A DNA stretch of 64,000 nt, taken from Fundidesulfovibrio terrae. GTDB lineage: Bacteria > Desulfobacterota > Desulfovibrionia > Desulfovibrionales > Desulfovibrionaceae. The notes under the pieces were generated by a model that had not been told where the DNA came from, did not search any database, and worked only from the letters and a program-made list of their open reading frames with translations. The stretch spans positions 124,001 to 188,000 of the forward strand of contig NZ_JAKZFS010000004.1 in the NCBI RefSeq assembly GCF_022808915.1. The letters run 5' to 3'. This document shows, piece by piece, positions 49,386 to 57,374 of this stretch. Numbering within the stretch: the stretch's first letter is position 1; each line of letters starts with the position of its first letter. The position numbers and the translations under genes were made by a program.

Positions 49386-50579
49386 ATGCATCCGCATTCC
49401 AAAGGACATCCCGGAGCCCCGGCGGCCGGCCCGCAGCTTGCCGGTTCCCCCGGCGCGGGACACGCGGGCGGCGGCCATGGACTTGGCCACCCCGGCGGCC
49501 ACCCGGGCGCCATGCCCAAGACCCTGCCCAACGGAGCGCCCCCGGTGCGTCTCGTCGCCTGGGAGATCACCCGGCGCTGCAACCTGGCCTGCAAGCACTG
49601 CCGGGCCGAGGCCCATTTCGAGCCCTATCCCGGCGAGCTGACCAACGCCCAGGCCAAGGCCCTTATCGACACCTTCCCCGAGGTGGGCAACCCCATCATT
49701 ATTTTTACCGGCGGCGAGCCTCTCATGCGCCCCGACTGGGACGACCTGGTCAGCTACGCCAACGCCAAGGGGCTGCGCTGCGTCATGGCTCCGAACGGCA
49801 CGCTCATCACCGCCGAGAGCGCCCGGCGCATGAAGGAAGTGGGCATCCAGCGTTGCTCCATCTCCATCGACGGCCCAGACGCCGCCACTCACGACGAGTT
49901 CCGGGGCGAGAAGGGCGCTTTCGAACAGGCCCTGCGCGGCATCCAGTACCTGAAGGACGCGGGGATAGAGTTCCAGATCAACTCCACGGTCACCAAGTCG
50001 AACCTGCACAACTTCAAGGAGATTTTTAAGCTCGTCGAAGGGCTGGGGGCCAGCGCCTGGCACATATTCCTCCTGGTGCCCACGGGGCGCGGCGCGGATA
50101 TCCTGGCCCAGGTGATCACCGCCGAGGAATACGAGCAGGTGCTCAACTGGTTCTACGACTTCCGCAAGACCACCCGCATGCAGCTCAAGGCCACCTGCGC
50201 CCCGCACTACCTGCGCATCATGCGCCAGCGCGCCAAGGCCGACGGCGTTCCGGTGACGCCCGACACCTTCGGGCTGGACGCCATGACCCGGGGGTGCCTT
50301 GGCGGCATCGGGTTTTGCTTCATATCGCACTCGGGCGTGGTGCAGCCCTGCGGCTACCTGGACCTGGATTGCGGCAACGTGCTGGAAACGTCGTTTCCGG
50401 AGATATGGGCCAACACCGAGTGGTTCAGGAAGTTCAGGGACCAGAAGGCCTACGAGGGCAAATGCGGCCCGTGCGAATACCACAAGGTCTGCGGCGGCTG
50501 CCGCGCCAGGGCCTACACCATGAACGGCGACCCCATGAAGCCCGAGCCGCTGTGTACATATCAGCCCAAGCGGGGCTGA
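49386..50579 (+). CDS. ahbD: Haem synthase AhbD (radical SAM), with His/Gly-rich N-terminal extension
   Basis: A 397-residue radical SAM enzyme that oxidatively decarboxylates iron-coproporphyrin III to haem. The SAM cluster motif is RRCNLACKHCRAE (Cys65, 69, 72). The SPASM-like auxiliary cysteines are at the C-terminus (CGPCEYHKVCGGCRARAY). Ahead of the catalytic part is a tail of about 45 residues rich in His, Gly and Pro (for example GHAGGGHGLGHPGGHPGAM), with at least seven His, which could bind metal or haem. The ATG is 9 bp after hemB, with AAGGAT as the signal. A terminator follows the gene. Confidence 0.92.
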   Translation: MHPHSKGHPGAPAAGPQLAGSPGAGHAGGGHGLGHPGGHPGAMPKTLPNGAPPVRLVAWEITRRCNLACKHCRAEAHFEPYPGELTNAQAKALIDTFPEVGNPIIIFTGGEPLMRPDWDDLVSYANAKGLRCVMAPNGTLITAESARRMKEVGIQRCSISIDGPDAATHDEFRGEKGAFEQALRGIQYLKDAGIEFQINSTVTKSNLHNFKEIFKLVEGLGASAWHIFLLVPTGRGADILAQVITAEEYEQVLNWFYDFRKTTRMQLKATCAPHYLRIMRQRAKADGVPVTPDTFGLDAMTRGCLGGIGFCFISHSGVVQPCGYLDLDCGNVLETSFPEIWANTEWFRKFRDQKAYEGKCGPCEYHKVCGGCRARAYTMNGDPMKPEPLCTYQPKRG

Positions 50580-50591
50580 GAAGGATTGTCA

Positions 50592-50623
50592 GCGAGGCCG
50601 CCTTTGGGCGGCCCCGCTTTTTT
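50592..50623 (+). terminator. Rho-independent terminator after ahbD
   Basis: GCGAGGCCGCC and GGCGGCCCCGC pair around TTTG (one mismatch) and are followed by six T. Confidence 0.88.
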
Positions 50624-50665
50624 CTGCTCTTTGCCTCCGAACTCCAATAGGCTATCATCCCCGCC

Positions 50666-51118
50666 ATGGACGCACACGACCGCAAGATACTCGACATCAT
50701 TCAATCGAATTACCCCATATCGCCGCGCCCTTACGCCGTTGTCGGCGAGCAGGTGGGGCTGACCGAGACCGAGGTGCTGGCCCGCGTGCGGGCGCTCAAG
50801 CAGAAGGGCATCATCCGGCGCATCGGGGGCAACTTCAGCTCGCAGCAGCTTGGCTGGCAGTCCACCCTGTGCGCGGCCCGCGTGCCCGAGGACCAGATCG
50901 AGTCCTTCGTGGCCGAGGTCAACCGCTATCCGGGCGTGACCCACAACTATCTGCGGCAACATTCCTTCAACGTCTGGTTCACCTTCATCGGCCCCTCCAT
51001 GGAGGCCGTGCGCGAATCCCTCGCCGAGATCACCCGCGCCACGGGCATCTCCATCCTGAACCTTCCGGCCGAGAAGCTCTTCAAGATCAAGGTCGATTTC
51101 GCCATGGAGGAGTCATGA
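50666..51118 (+). CDS. Siroheme decarboxylase subunit (AhbA/AhbB, Lrp/AsnC-like)
   Basis: A 150-residue protein with an Lrp/AsnC-type winged helix at the N-terminus (MDAHDRKILDIIQSNYPISP, then VGLTETEVLARVRALKQKGI) and an AsnC-like ligand-binding half. The RRIGGNFSSQQLGWQSTLCA segment and the His-containing NYLRQHSFNVWFTFIGPS are typical of AhbA/AhbB, which remove two carboxyl groups from siroheme. Position after ahbC, hemB and ahbD supports this strongly against a transcription factor. Which of the two subunits it is cannot be settled here, and the other subunit is not in the window. It overlaps rpe by 4 bp. Confidence 0.87.
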   Translation: MDAHDRKILDIIQSNYPISPRPYAVVGEQVGLTETEVLARVRALKQKGIIRRIGGNFSSQQLGWQSTLCAARVPEDQIESFVAEVNRYPGVTHNYLRQHSFNVWFTFIGPSMEAVRESLAEITRATGISILNLPAEKLFKIKVDFAMEES

Positions 51119-51780
51119 TCCTCTCCCCCTCGCTTCTGTCCTCCGATTTCGGCCGCCTGGCCGAGGAACTGGCCGCCCTGGAAGAGGGCGGGCTTTCGTG
51201 GGTCCACTGGGACGTGATGGACGGGCTCTTCGTGCCCAACATCACCGTGGGGCCGCTGGTGATCAAGGCCCTGCGCAAGCGCTCGAAGCTCTTCTTCGAC
51301 GTGCACCTGATGATCGAGCGCCCGGAGCGCTACCTGGGCGAGTTCGTGGACGCCGGGGCGGACCTGGTGTGCGTGCACGCCGAGGCCACGGCCCACCTGG
51401 ACCGGGCCGTGTCCGAGATCGCCCGCCTGGGGGCCAAGCCCGCCGTGGCGCTCAATCCTTCTACGCCGCTGGACGTGGTGGAGTACCTGCTGCCCAAGCT
51501 CCACATGGTGCTCATCATGAGCGTGAACCCTGGCTTCGGCGGCCAGTCGTTCATCCCCTACTGCCTGGACAAGGTGCGCGCCCTGCGCGCCATGGTCAAC
51601 GAGCGCGGACTGTCCACGCTGATCCAGATGGACGGCGGCGTCACCGTGGAGAACTGCGGCGAACTGACCCGGGTCGGAGCGGACGTGCTGGTGTCAGGGT
51701 CGGCGTTCTTCTCGTGTCCGCCTTACGGCCAACGCCACGATGCGTTCCTCGCGGCCGCGGCGGAAGGACCAGGGGCGTGA
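51115..51780 (+). CDS. rpe: Ribulose-phosphate 3-epimerase
   Basis: A 221-residue TIM-barrel enzyme interconverting ribulose 5-phosphate and xylulose 5-phosphate in the pentose phosphate pathway. Diagnostic blocks are ILSPSLLSSDFGRLAEELAA, VHWDVMDGLFVPNITVGP, FDVHLMIERPERYL, VLIMSVNPGFGGQSFIP and IQMDGGVTVENCGELTRVGA, which include the metal ligands and the catalytic Asp pair. The ATG has GGAGG upstream and overlaps the stop of the siroheme decarboxylase gene. An Hpt gene overlaps the 3' end. Confidence 0.94.
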   Translation: MILSPSLLSSDFGRLAEELAALEEGGLSWVHWDVMDGLFVPNITVGPLVIKALRKRSKLFFDVHLMIERPERYLGEFVDAGADLVCVHAEATAHLDRAVSEIARLGAKPAVALNPSTPLDVVEYLLPKLHMVLIMSVNPGFGGQSFIPYCLDKVRALRAMVNERGLSTLIQMDGGVTVENCGELTRVGADVLVSGSAFFSCPPYGQRHDAFLAAAAEGPGA

Positions 51781-52106
51781 GCGCGGTCGCGGGCGATATA
51801 CGCAAGCATTTCAAATCGGCCTTCGGCCTGCAGGACGCGGCGGTTGAAAGGCTCGTGGAGACCAGCCGGACGGCTCTGGCCCAGGGGCTCGGTGCGCTGC
51901 GGGGCGCCCTGGACCAGTCTGACGCGGACGGAGCGTCCCACTGGGCCCACAGCATCAAGGGCAATCTGCTCAACGCCGGCCTGGCGGATCTGGCGGCCCA
52001 GGCCGAGGACATCGAACGCCGGGCCATGCGGGGCGACACCGTGACCCCCTGTGCGAACCTGCTGCGGCTGGACGAGGCGCTGCGACCCTTCCTGAATGGG
52101 CACTAG
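51777..52106 (+). CDS. Hpt-domain phosphotransfer protein
   Basis: A 109-residue helical protein. The phosphorylated histidine is His58 in HWAHSIKGNLLNAGLADLAA, which matches the HxxKG motif of histidine phosphotransfer domains, and the rest of the chain is the expected four-helix bundle. The start is GTG overlapping the rpe stop (GTGA), so translation is coupled to a metabolic gene. No sensor kinase or regulator lies next to it. It presumably relays phosphate in a multi-step phosphorelay encoded elsewhere. Confidence 0.82.
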   Translation: MSAVAGDIRKHFKSAFGLQDAAVERLVETSRTALAQGLGALRGALDQSDADGASHWAHSIKGNLLNAGLADLAAQAEDIERRAMRGDTVTPCANLLRLDEALRPFLNGH

Positions 52107-52167
52107 CCAACCGGTGCCCCGCGTGGTAAGAGGCGCGGGCTTCAATTCCGCGGCATTGGACTCCTAA

Positions 52168-53124
52168 GTGAAATATTCGCGCATCTTCGTGGCAGGCCAC
52201 AAGGGCCTCGTGGGATCGGCCGTGGCCAGGGTTCTGGAAAAATCCGGAGCCGATGTGGTCACGCGCACCCGCCAGGAGCTGGACCTCACGGACCAGGCCG
52301 CGGTGCGCCGCTTCATGGCCGACGTGCGCCCCGAGGCCGTGGTCCTGGCCGCAGCCAAGGTGGGCGGCATTCACGCCAACGACACCTATCCGGCCGAGTT
52401 CATCTGGAACAACTGCATCATCCAGTGCAACGTCATCGACGCGGCCTACAGAAGCGGCGTCTCCAAGCTGGTGTTCCTCGGCTCGTCGTGCATCTACCCC
52501 AAGTTCGCGCCCCAGCCCATGCGCGAGGAGCACCTGCTCACCGGGGCGCTGGAGCCCACCAACGAGTGGTACGCCGTGGCCAAGATCGCGGGCATCAAGA
52601 CCTGCCAGGCGTACCGTCGCCAGTACGGTTTCGACGCCATAAGCCTCATGCCCACCAATCTCTACGGCCCGGGCGACAATTTCGACCTCTTGAATTCCCA
52701 CGTGCTGCCCGCGCTCATGCGCCGCTTCCACGAGGCCAAGGTCAGCGGCGCGCCGAGCGTCACGGTGTGGGGCACGGGCAATGCCCGGCGTGAGTTCCTG
52801 CACGTGGACGACTGCGCCCACGCCATCGTGTGGTGCATGGAGAACTACAGCGGGGAGGACTTCCTCAACGTGGGCACCGGCCAGGACCTGACCATCCGCG
52901 AGGTTGCCCAGGCCGTGGCCCGGGTCGTGGGTTTTACGGGCGAGCTCGTTTTCGACGTCTCCAAGCCCGACGGCACCCCGCGCAAGCTCCTGGACGTCTC
53001 GCGCCTCGATGCCCTGGGCTGGCGCGCCTCCATCGTCCTGGAAGAGGGCCTCGTCGGCACCTATCGCTGGTTCCTCGACAACATCTGCTGCCTGCGCACC
53101 GAATCCCGCTTCGACGGATCCTAA
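52168..53124 (+). CDS. fcl: GDP-L-fucose synthase-like NAD(P)-dependent epimerase/reductase
   Basis: A 318-residue short-chain dehydrogenase of the extended type. The dinucleotide loop is [13 protein letters not shown] (GxxGxxG) and the catalytic Tyr135/Lys139 pair lies in [33 protein letters not shown] and [20 protein letters not shown] are blocks specific to GDP-4-keto-6-deoxymannose epimerase/reductase (GDP-L-fucose synthase). The start is GTG with only a weak signal; 61 bp separate it from the Hpt gene. It opens the surface-glycan locus and supplies an activated deoxysugar. The GDP-mannose 4,6-dehydratase that should precede it is not in the window. Confidence 0.9.
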   Translation: MKYSRIFVAGHKGLVGSAVARVLEKSGADVVTRTRQELDLTDQAAVRRFMADVRPEAVVLAAAKVGGIHANDTYPAEFIWNNCIIQCNVIDAAYRSGVSKLVFLGSSCIYPKFAPQPMREEHLLTGALEPTNEWYAVAKIAGIKTCQAYRRQYGFDAISLMPTNLYGPGDNFDLLNSHVLPALMRRFHEAKVSGAPSVTVWGTGNARREFLHVDDCAHAIVWCMENYSGEDFLNVGTGQDLTIREVAQAVARVVGFTGELVFDVSKPDGTPRKLLDVSRLDALGWRASIVLEEGLVGTYRWFLDNICCLRTESRFDGS

Positions 53125-53129
53125 ACATC

Positions 53130-54293
53130 ATGCGATTCAAATCCATCGTCCTGGTCAGCCACGTCACCGACCTGTCGGGTCCCTCCGAAGCGGTCGAGAA
53201 CTACCTGAAGACCCGCTCCGACCGCCTGGGGGTCATCTACCACCCGTTCCACTACTGCGCGGACCGCCGTTCGCGCATGCAGGACTACCGGGGGGGCACG
53301 CTCCTGCGCGAGGCGCGCCAGGGGGGCTGGAATCTTCCGGCCCTGGCCACCTACGTCAAGGACGCGCTGTTCACGCTGTTCTATTTCCTGCGCCTGGGCG
53401 GCCGCTACGACGTGTACCTGGGGGCCGATCCCCTGAACACGGTGGTGGGCGTGGTGCTCAAATGGCTCGGACTCACGAACTTCGTCATTTTCTACACCAT
53501 CGACTGGATGCCCGAGCGCTTCTCCAATAAGCTCTTGAACGCCGTGTACCACTGGCTGGACCGCTTCTGCGTGCGCCACTGCGACGCGGCCTGGAACATC
53601 TCGCCGCGAATCCAGGACGTGCGCCGCTCCCAGGGGCTGCCCGACGCCAAGAACGTCCTGGTGCCCGTGGGCGTCGACCTAGAGAAGATCGACCTCCCGG
53701 ACAAGTCGGCCAGCGAACCGCGCGACCTGGTGCTCCTGGGCGCGCTGGCCCCGTCCAAGGGCGTGGACCTGGTGATCGATGCCTTCCCCAGGCTCAAGGA
53801 GCGCTTCCCGCAGCTTCGCCTGCACGTCATCGGCAAGACTCCCCACGACGCCGTGGAGGACGGGGTGGTCTACCAGCCCTACGAGCCGCGCCTGGCGGCG
53901 CTGGGCGAAGGCGTGATCCTGCACGGGGCAAAGCCCCACGACGAAGTGCTGGCCATGTTGCCCGCTTACGACGTGGCCCTGGCCCTGTACAAGCCCTCGC
54001 CCAACAACCTCTCCCAGTGGGCCGACCCCAGCCGGGTGAAGGATTATCTGGCCTGCGGCCTGCCCACCATCATCACGCCGGTGCCCGAGATCCACAAGGA
54101 CATCGCGGCGCTGAACGCGGGCATCGTGGTTGACTACGCCGTGGAACCCCTGGCCGACGCCATCGGGCGCATGCTCGCCGACCCCGGCCAGTGGCGCTCC
54201 ATGCGCGAGGCGGCCCTGGCCTACATGCGGTCCTATTCCTGGTCCTCCATCCTGGACAGGGTGTTCGAGGAGTCCTTCCGGGCCAAAGCGTGA
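53130..54293 (+). CDS. Glycosyltransferase, GT-B fold (GT4-like)
   Basis: A 387-residue cytosolic protein. The N-terminal half is an atypical GT-B donor lobe (SIVLVSHVTDLSGPSEAVEN, YDVYLGADPLNTVVGVVLKW). The C-terminal half has the nucleotide-sugar features of GT4: LVLLGALAPSKGVDLVIDAF, LHVIGKTPHD and ALALYKPSPNNLSQWADPSR with VKDYLACGLPTIITPVPEIH. The ATG is 6 bp after the GDP-fucose synthase stop. Probably transfers a sugar onto a surface glycan; donor and acceptor are unknown. Confidence 0.85.
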   Translation: MRFKSIVLVSHVTDLSGPSEAVENYLKTRSDRLGVIYHPFHYCADRRSRMQDYRGGTLLREARQGGWNLPALATYVKDALFTLFYFLRLGGRYDVYLGADPLNTVVGVVLKWLGLTNFVIFYTIDWMPERFSNKLLNAVYHWLDRFCVRHCDAAWNISPRIQDVRRSQGLPDAKNVLVPVGVDLEKIDLPDKSASEPRDLVLLGALAPSKGVDLVIDAFPRLKERFPQLRLHVIGKTPHDAVEDGVVYQPYEPRLAALGEGVILHGAKPHDEVLAMLPAYDVALALYKPSPNNLSQWADPSRVKDYLACGLPTIITPVPEIHKDIAALNAGIVVDYAVEPLADAIGRMLADPGQWRSMREAALAYMRSYSWSSILDRVFEESFRAKA

Positions 54294-54347
54294 GCCGGGG
54301 CCTGCCATCGACCTTCGCGGAGCGGAGAGGGTGTCCGGAGGGTGGAT

Positions 54348-54366
54348 CCCTTTGGCCGCCGGAGGC
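54348..54366. repeat. Partial intergenic hairpin repeat supplying a ribosome-binding site
   Basis: CCCTTTGGCCGCCGGAGGC matches the right end of the repeats at 27893 and 48319. Only one arm of the stem remains. Its GGAGG lies 9-10 bp before the ATG of the next gene and appears to serve as its Shine-Dalgarno. Confidence 0.6.
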
Positions 54367-54374
54367 CTCCCCCC

Positions 54375-57374
54375 ATGCGTGACCCGGTGAAGAAACTTCT
54401 GGCGGTGCTGGCCGTCGTGGCACTCTGCACCGCATCCTTCCTGGGGGTTTTTCTGCGTCCGGGGCTGGTGGGCCATACGTGGGACTGGGGCATCCCGGCT
54501 TTCGCCGAGCAGTTCGCCTCCATGGCCCGGCACCACTTCTCCACCTGGGATGCGTACTTCGAGACCGGGCGCTACCATTATTTCAAGCTGGAGCTCCTCT
54601 ACTGGCAGCTCATCACGCCCCTGGCCGCCATCGGCGGGGAGTGGATGTCCAAGCTCCTGCCCTGGGCCTTCGTCACGGCCTCGGGACTTGCCATGCTGCC
54701 CCTGGCCCGCCGGCTCGGGCTGAACTGGTTCTACGCCACCCTGGCGGCTCTTTTCTACGGGCTCTCGCCCTACACGTACAGCCGGGTGGTGGCCGGGCAC
54801 ATGCCCATGCTGGCCGGGTTCGCCCTGATCCCGCTTTTGCTGCTGGCCTTTTTCAACCTGGTGGAGAGGGTCCGGCTGAAGGGGCGCCTGTCCCCAAGGC
54901 TGGTCATCGTCTGCGGGCTGACCTTGGGGCTCACCTCACTGCACCCGAGCGTGGGCGTGGGCAGCGTGGCCATATTGTCGCTCGTGACGCTCTATTTCCT
55001 GGTACGGGGGCCCGGACGGGCGCGCCTGCTCACCGCACTGGGCCTGATCTTCTCCCTGGCCCTGCTCATGAACATCCACTTCATGGCCCCGTTCTTGGCC
55101 GACTACCTGGGCAAGGGGGCCATCCGCCACGGCTGGGGCCTTTCCGCTTCGGCCAAGGGCGAGGTCACGGTGGATACGGAACTGCCCATGCGCGAGGGCT
55201 TCCACCAGTCCACCAGCCAGCCCGTGGATGCGGTCATCCGCCTGGACCTGCGCCCGGGCATGGACACCGAGTATGCCTTCCCGTCGCCTTCCGGCATGCG
55301 CCTGCCCTGGGTGGCGTCGTCGCTGATCCTGGCGGGGTTGGCCCTATGCTCGTTCATGGCCCGGGGCCGGCGCGCCGCCGCGCCGGCCGAGACGGTTTCG
55401 GGACAATCCGGGGGGCAGGGGGCTGGATGCTGCGCGTGCGGCCCTCGAACCGGCCGAGAGGAGGCCAATGCCCTCTTCCTGGTGGCCGTGGTGGGGGTGC
55501 TTCTGGTGTGCGGCTCGCGTACGCCCTTCGGATTCGCCTTCTACCAGTGGCTGCTCAAGGGGCTGGTGCCCATCCTGTTCGCGGCCTTCTCCAACACCAC
55601 CCGCTGGCTGCCGCTCATCGTGACCGCCTACGCCCTGCTGGCCTTCCGGCTGCCCCAAGCCTGGGAGGAGGGGGGGCTCAAGCGCCCCTGGCTCCTGCGC
55701 GCCGGGATGCTGGCCGTGGTGCTGGTCTTCGTGTCGCCGTTTCTTGGCCAGAAGCTCCTGGACAATTCGCCCAAGGACAAAATTCCCCAGCCCCTGGCCC
55801 TCAAGCACACTCCCGTCAATCCCGAGGACGCCAAGGTCTACTCCTTCCTGCGCGACCAACGGGACGGCTTCCGCGTGGCCTACCTGCCGCCTGTGGGCAT
55901 CAGCTGGCCCGGCGATTCGCCCTACGGCTACGAGTGGTCCTCGGCCTATTCGCCCAAGCCCTTTTTCCTGGCCTTCTACAACAATCCCCTGGGCAACGAG
56001 ATCATAAAGACCATGTTCGCCGAGCAGCCGAGCCCCCATCTGGACCGGCTCTTCGGGCTGGCCTCGGTGAAGTACCTGGTCTACCCCCACGACGCGTTCT
56101 TCATCTCCTACCAGGACTTCCAGCCTGGCTACCAGGGCTCGCCGGTGGTGGACGGGTTCAAGAACTACAAGCCCGTTCTGGACCGCGCCCTGTCCCTGCA
56201 GTCGGGCCTCACGCGCGTGGCCCGGTTCGAGACGGTGGACCTCTACCGCAATCCCCTGGCCGCGCCCTACGTCATGGCCGCCGACCAGCTGCTGGCCGTG
56301 GCCGACGCCTCGGGCGACGGCGCGGACCTGGTGGCAGCGTCGCTGCCGGACGTGACCGGGCTCGATATGTACCGGCCCGGACAGGCCCTGGTCTCGGCCG
56401 GGAACAACCCCGGGTTCCTGGCGCTTCTGGGCCGGGTCATGGGCCCGGAATCGGGACAGGACCGCGAGCGGGCCTTCCTTTCGGACCGCTCGGGCAAGCG
56501 CCAGGCCCTGGTGTACCGGGGCAGGCGCTACGAGCCGCCTTCCGTGGAATTCCGCAGGCTCGGCCCCACGGCCTGCGTGGTGCGCCTCTCCGGGGTGCGC
56601 GAGGGCGTGCCGCTTCTGTTCCAGGAGACCTTCCACCATGGCTGGCGGGCCTACCTCATGCCCGCCGCCGACGAAGAGACCGGGGTGCGCCCGGCGTCCC
56701 TGGCGCCCGGATATCGCGTGTTCGCGGACAACGAGGCCGAGCAGGCCTCTCCGGACGAGCTCCAGGACTACGTGGCCAAGGGCTTCGTGAGCACCTTGGG
56801 CGACGGCGCGACAAAGATCCGCCGGGCCGACGTGTACGGCCCCGGGGGCCGGGTGGTGGGGACCCGCACGGACGAGTTCACGGTCGATTTCGTGTCCAAG
56901 CGCTTCCTGACCACGGTGCAGAACGACAACCTGGCCAAGCCGCCGCTTTCCGCCGCCTGGGACGAGGGCTCGCTGGACCCGGCGGACCCCGCGCGCCTGG
57001 GCGACTCTGCGGCCGATCCGTTGTCTCCGTCCTTCTGGCGCGCCTCCGGGGCGTCCGAGGGGCGGGCCATGCCCTGGCCGGAACTCCTGCACTGGCAGGC
57101 GCAGGGCTACGCCAACGTCTGGTGGATCGAGCCGGAAATCCTCAAATGCCTTGGCCCCGACGCCAGCCGCTATGTGCGGCCCAACCCCGCGGGCGGCGTG
57201 GACATGGAGTTCGTCATCGAATTCCGGCCCCAGCGCTTCTACCTGATGGGGCTGGTGGCCTCGGGAGTCACGGTGGCCCTGGCCCTGTCGGCTCTGGCCG
57301 CCCTGAGCGCCCGTGCGGGACTGCGCGGGCCGGTCCGGAATGCTGAAAAGGGCGGAGGAAGCGGGCGTGGCTAG
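54375..57374 (+). CDS. Large polytopic membrane protein, GT-C/YfhO-like
   Basis: A 999-residue inner-membrane protein. About ten to twelve helices fill the first ~460 residues, with an early acidic periplasmic loop (VGHTWDWGIPAFAEQFASMA), a feature of GT-C-fold enzymes. A large soluble domain of about 500 residues follows, and one TM helix lies near the end (MGLVASGVTVALALSALAAL). This resembles YfhO-type glycosyltransferases that use lipid-linked sugars. The ATG was chosen for GGAGG upstream, which comes from a repeat; a GTG 33 bp earlier is in frame. The next gene overlaps by 8 bp. Role in glycan decoration is inferred. Confidence 0.75.
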   Translation: MRDPVKKLLAVLAVVALCTASFLGVFLRPGLVGHTWDWGIPAFAEQFASMARHHFSTWDAYFETGRYHYFKLELLYWQLITPLAAIGGEWMSKLLPWAFVTASGLAMLPLARRLGLNWFYATLAALFYGLSPYTYSRVVAGHMPMLAGFALIPLLLLAFFNLVERVRLKGRLSPRLVIVCGLTLGLTSLHPSVGVGSVAILSLVTLYFLVRGPGRARLLTALGLIFSLALLMNIHFMAPFLADYLGKGAIRHGWGLSASAKGEVTVDTELPMREGFHQSTSQPVDAVIRLDLRPGMDTEYAFPSPSGMRLPWVASSLILAGLALCSFMARGRRAAAPAETVSGQSGGQGAGCCACGPRTGREEANALFLVAVVGVLLVCGSRTPFGFAFYQWLLKGLVPILFAAFSNTTRWLPLIVTAYALLAFRLPQAWEEGGLKRPWLLRAGMLAVVLVFVSPFLGQKLLDNSPKDKIPQPLALKHTPVNPEDAKVYSFLRDQRDGFRVAYLPPVGISWPGDSPYGYEWSSAYSPKPFFLAFYNNPLGNEIIKTMFAEQPSPHLDRLFGLASVKYLVYPHDAFFISYQDFQPGYQGSPVVDGFKNYKPVLDRALSLQSGLTRVARFETVDLYRNPLAAPYVMAADQLLAVADASGDGADLVAASLPDVTGLDMYRPGQALVSAGNNPGFLALLGRVMGPESGQDRERAFLSDRSGKRQALVYRGRRYEPPSVEFRRLGPTACVVRLSGVREGVPLLFQETFHHGWRAYLMPAADEETGVRPASLAPGYRVFADNEAEQASPDELQDYVAKGFVSTLGDGATKIRRADVYGPGGRVVGTRTDEFTVDFVSKRFLTTVQNDNLAKPPLSAAWDEGSLDPADPARLGDSAADPLSPSFWRASGASEGRAMPWPELLHWQAQGYANVWWIEPEILKCLGPDASRYVRPNPAGGVDMEFVIEFRPQRFYLMGLVASGVTVALALSALAALSARAGLRGPVRNAEKGGGSGRG

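Noticed and set aside
52110-52165. A possible selenocysteine tRNA: an arm with a 7-base CTTCAAT loop (anticodon TCA) on a 5-bp stem
   Set aside because: No acceptor stem, T-arm (GGTTCGA-type) or long variable arm can be built around it. The downstream sequence is already coding. The resemblance is a chance arm.
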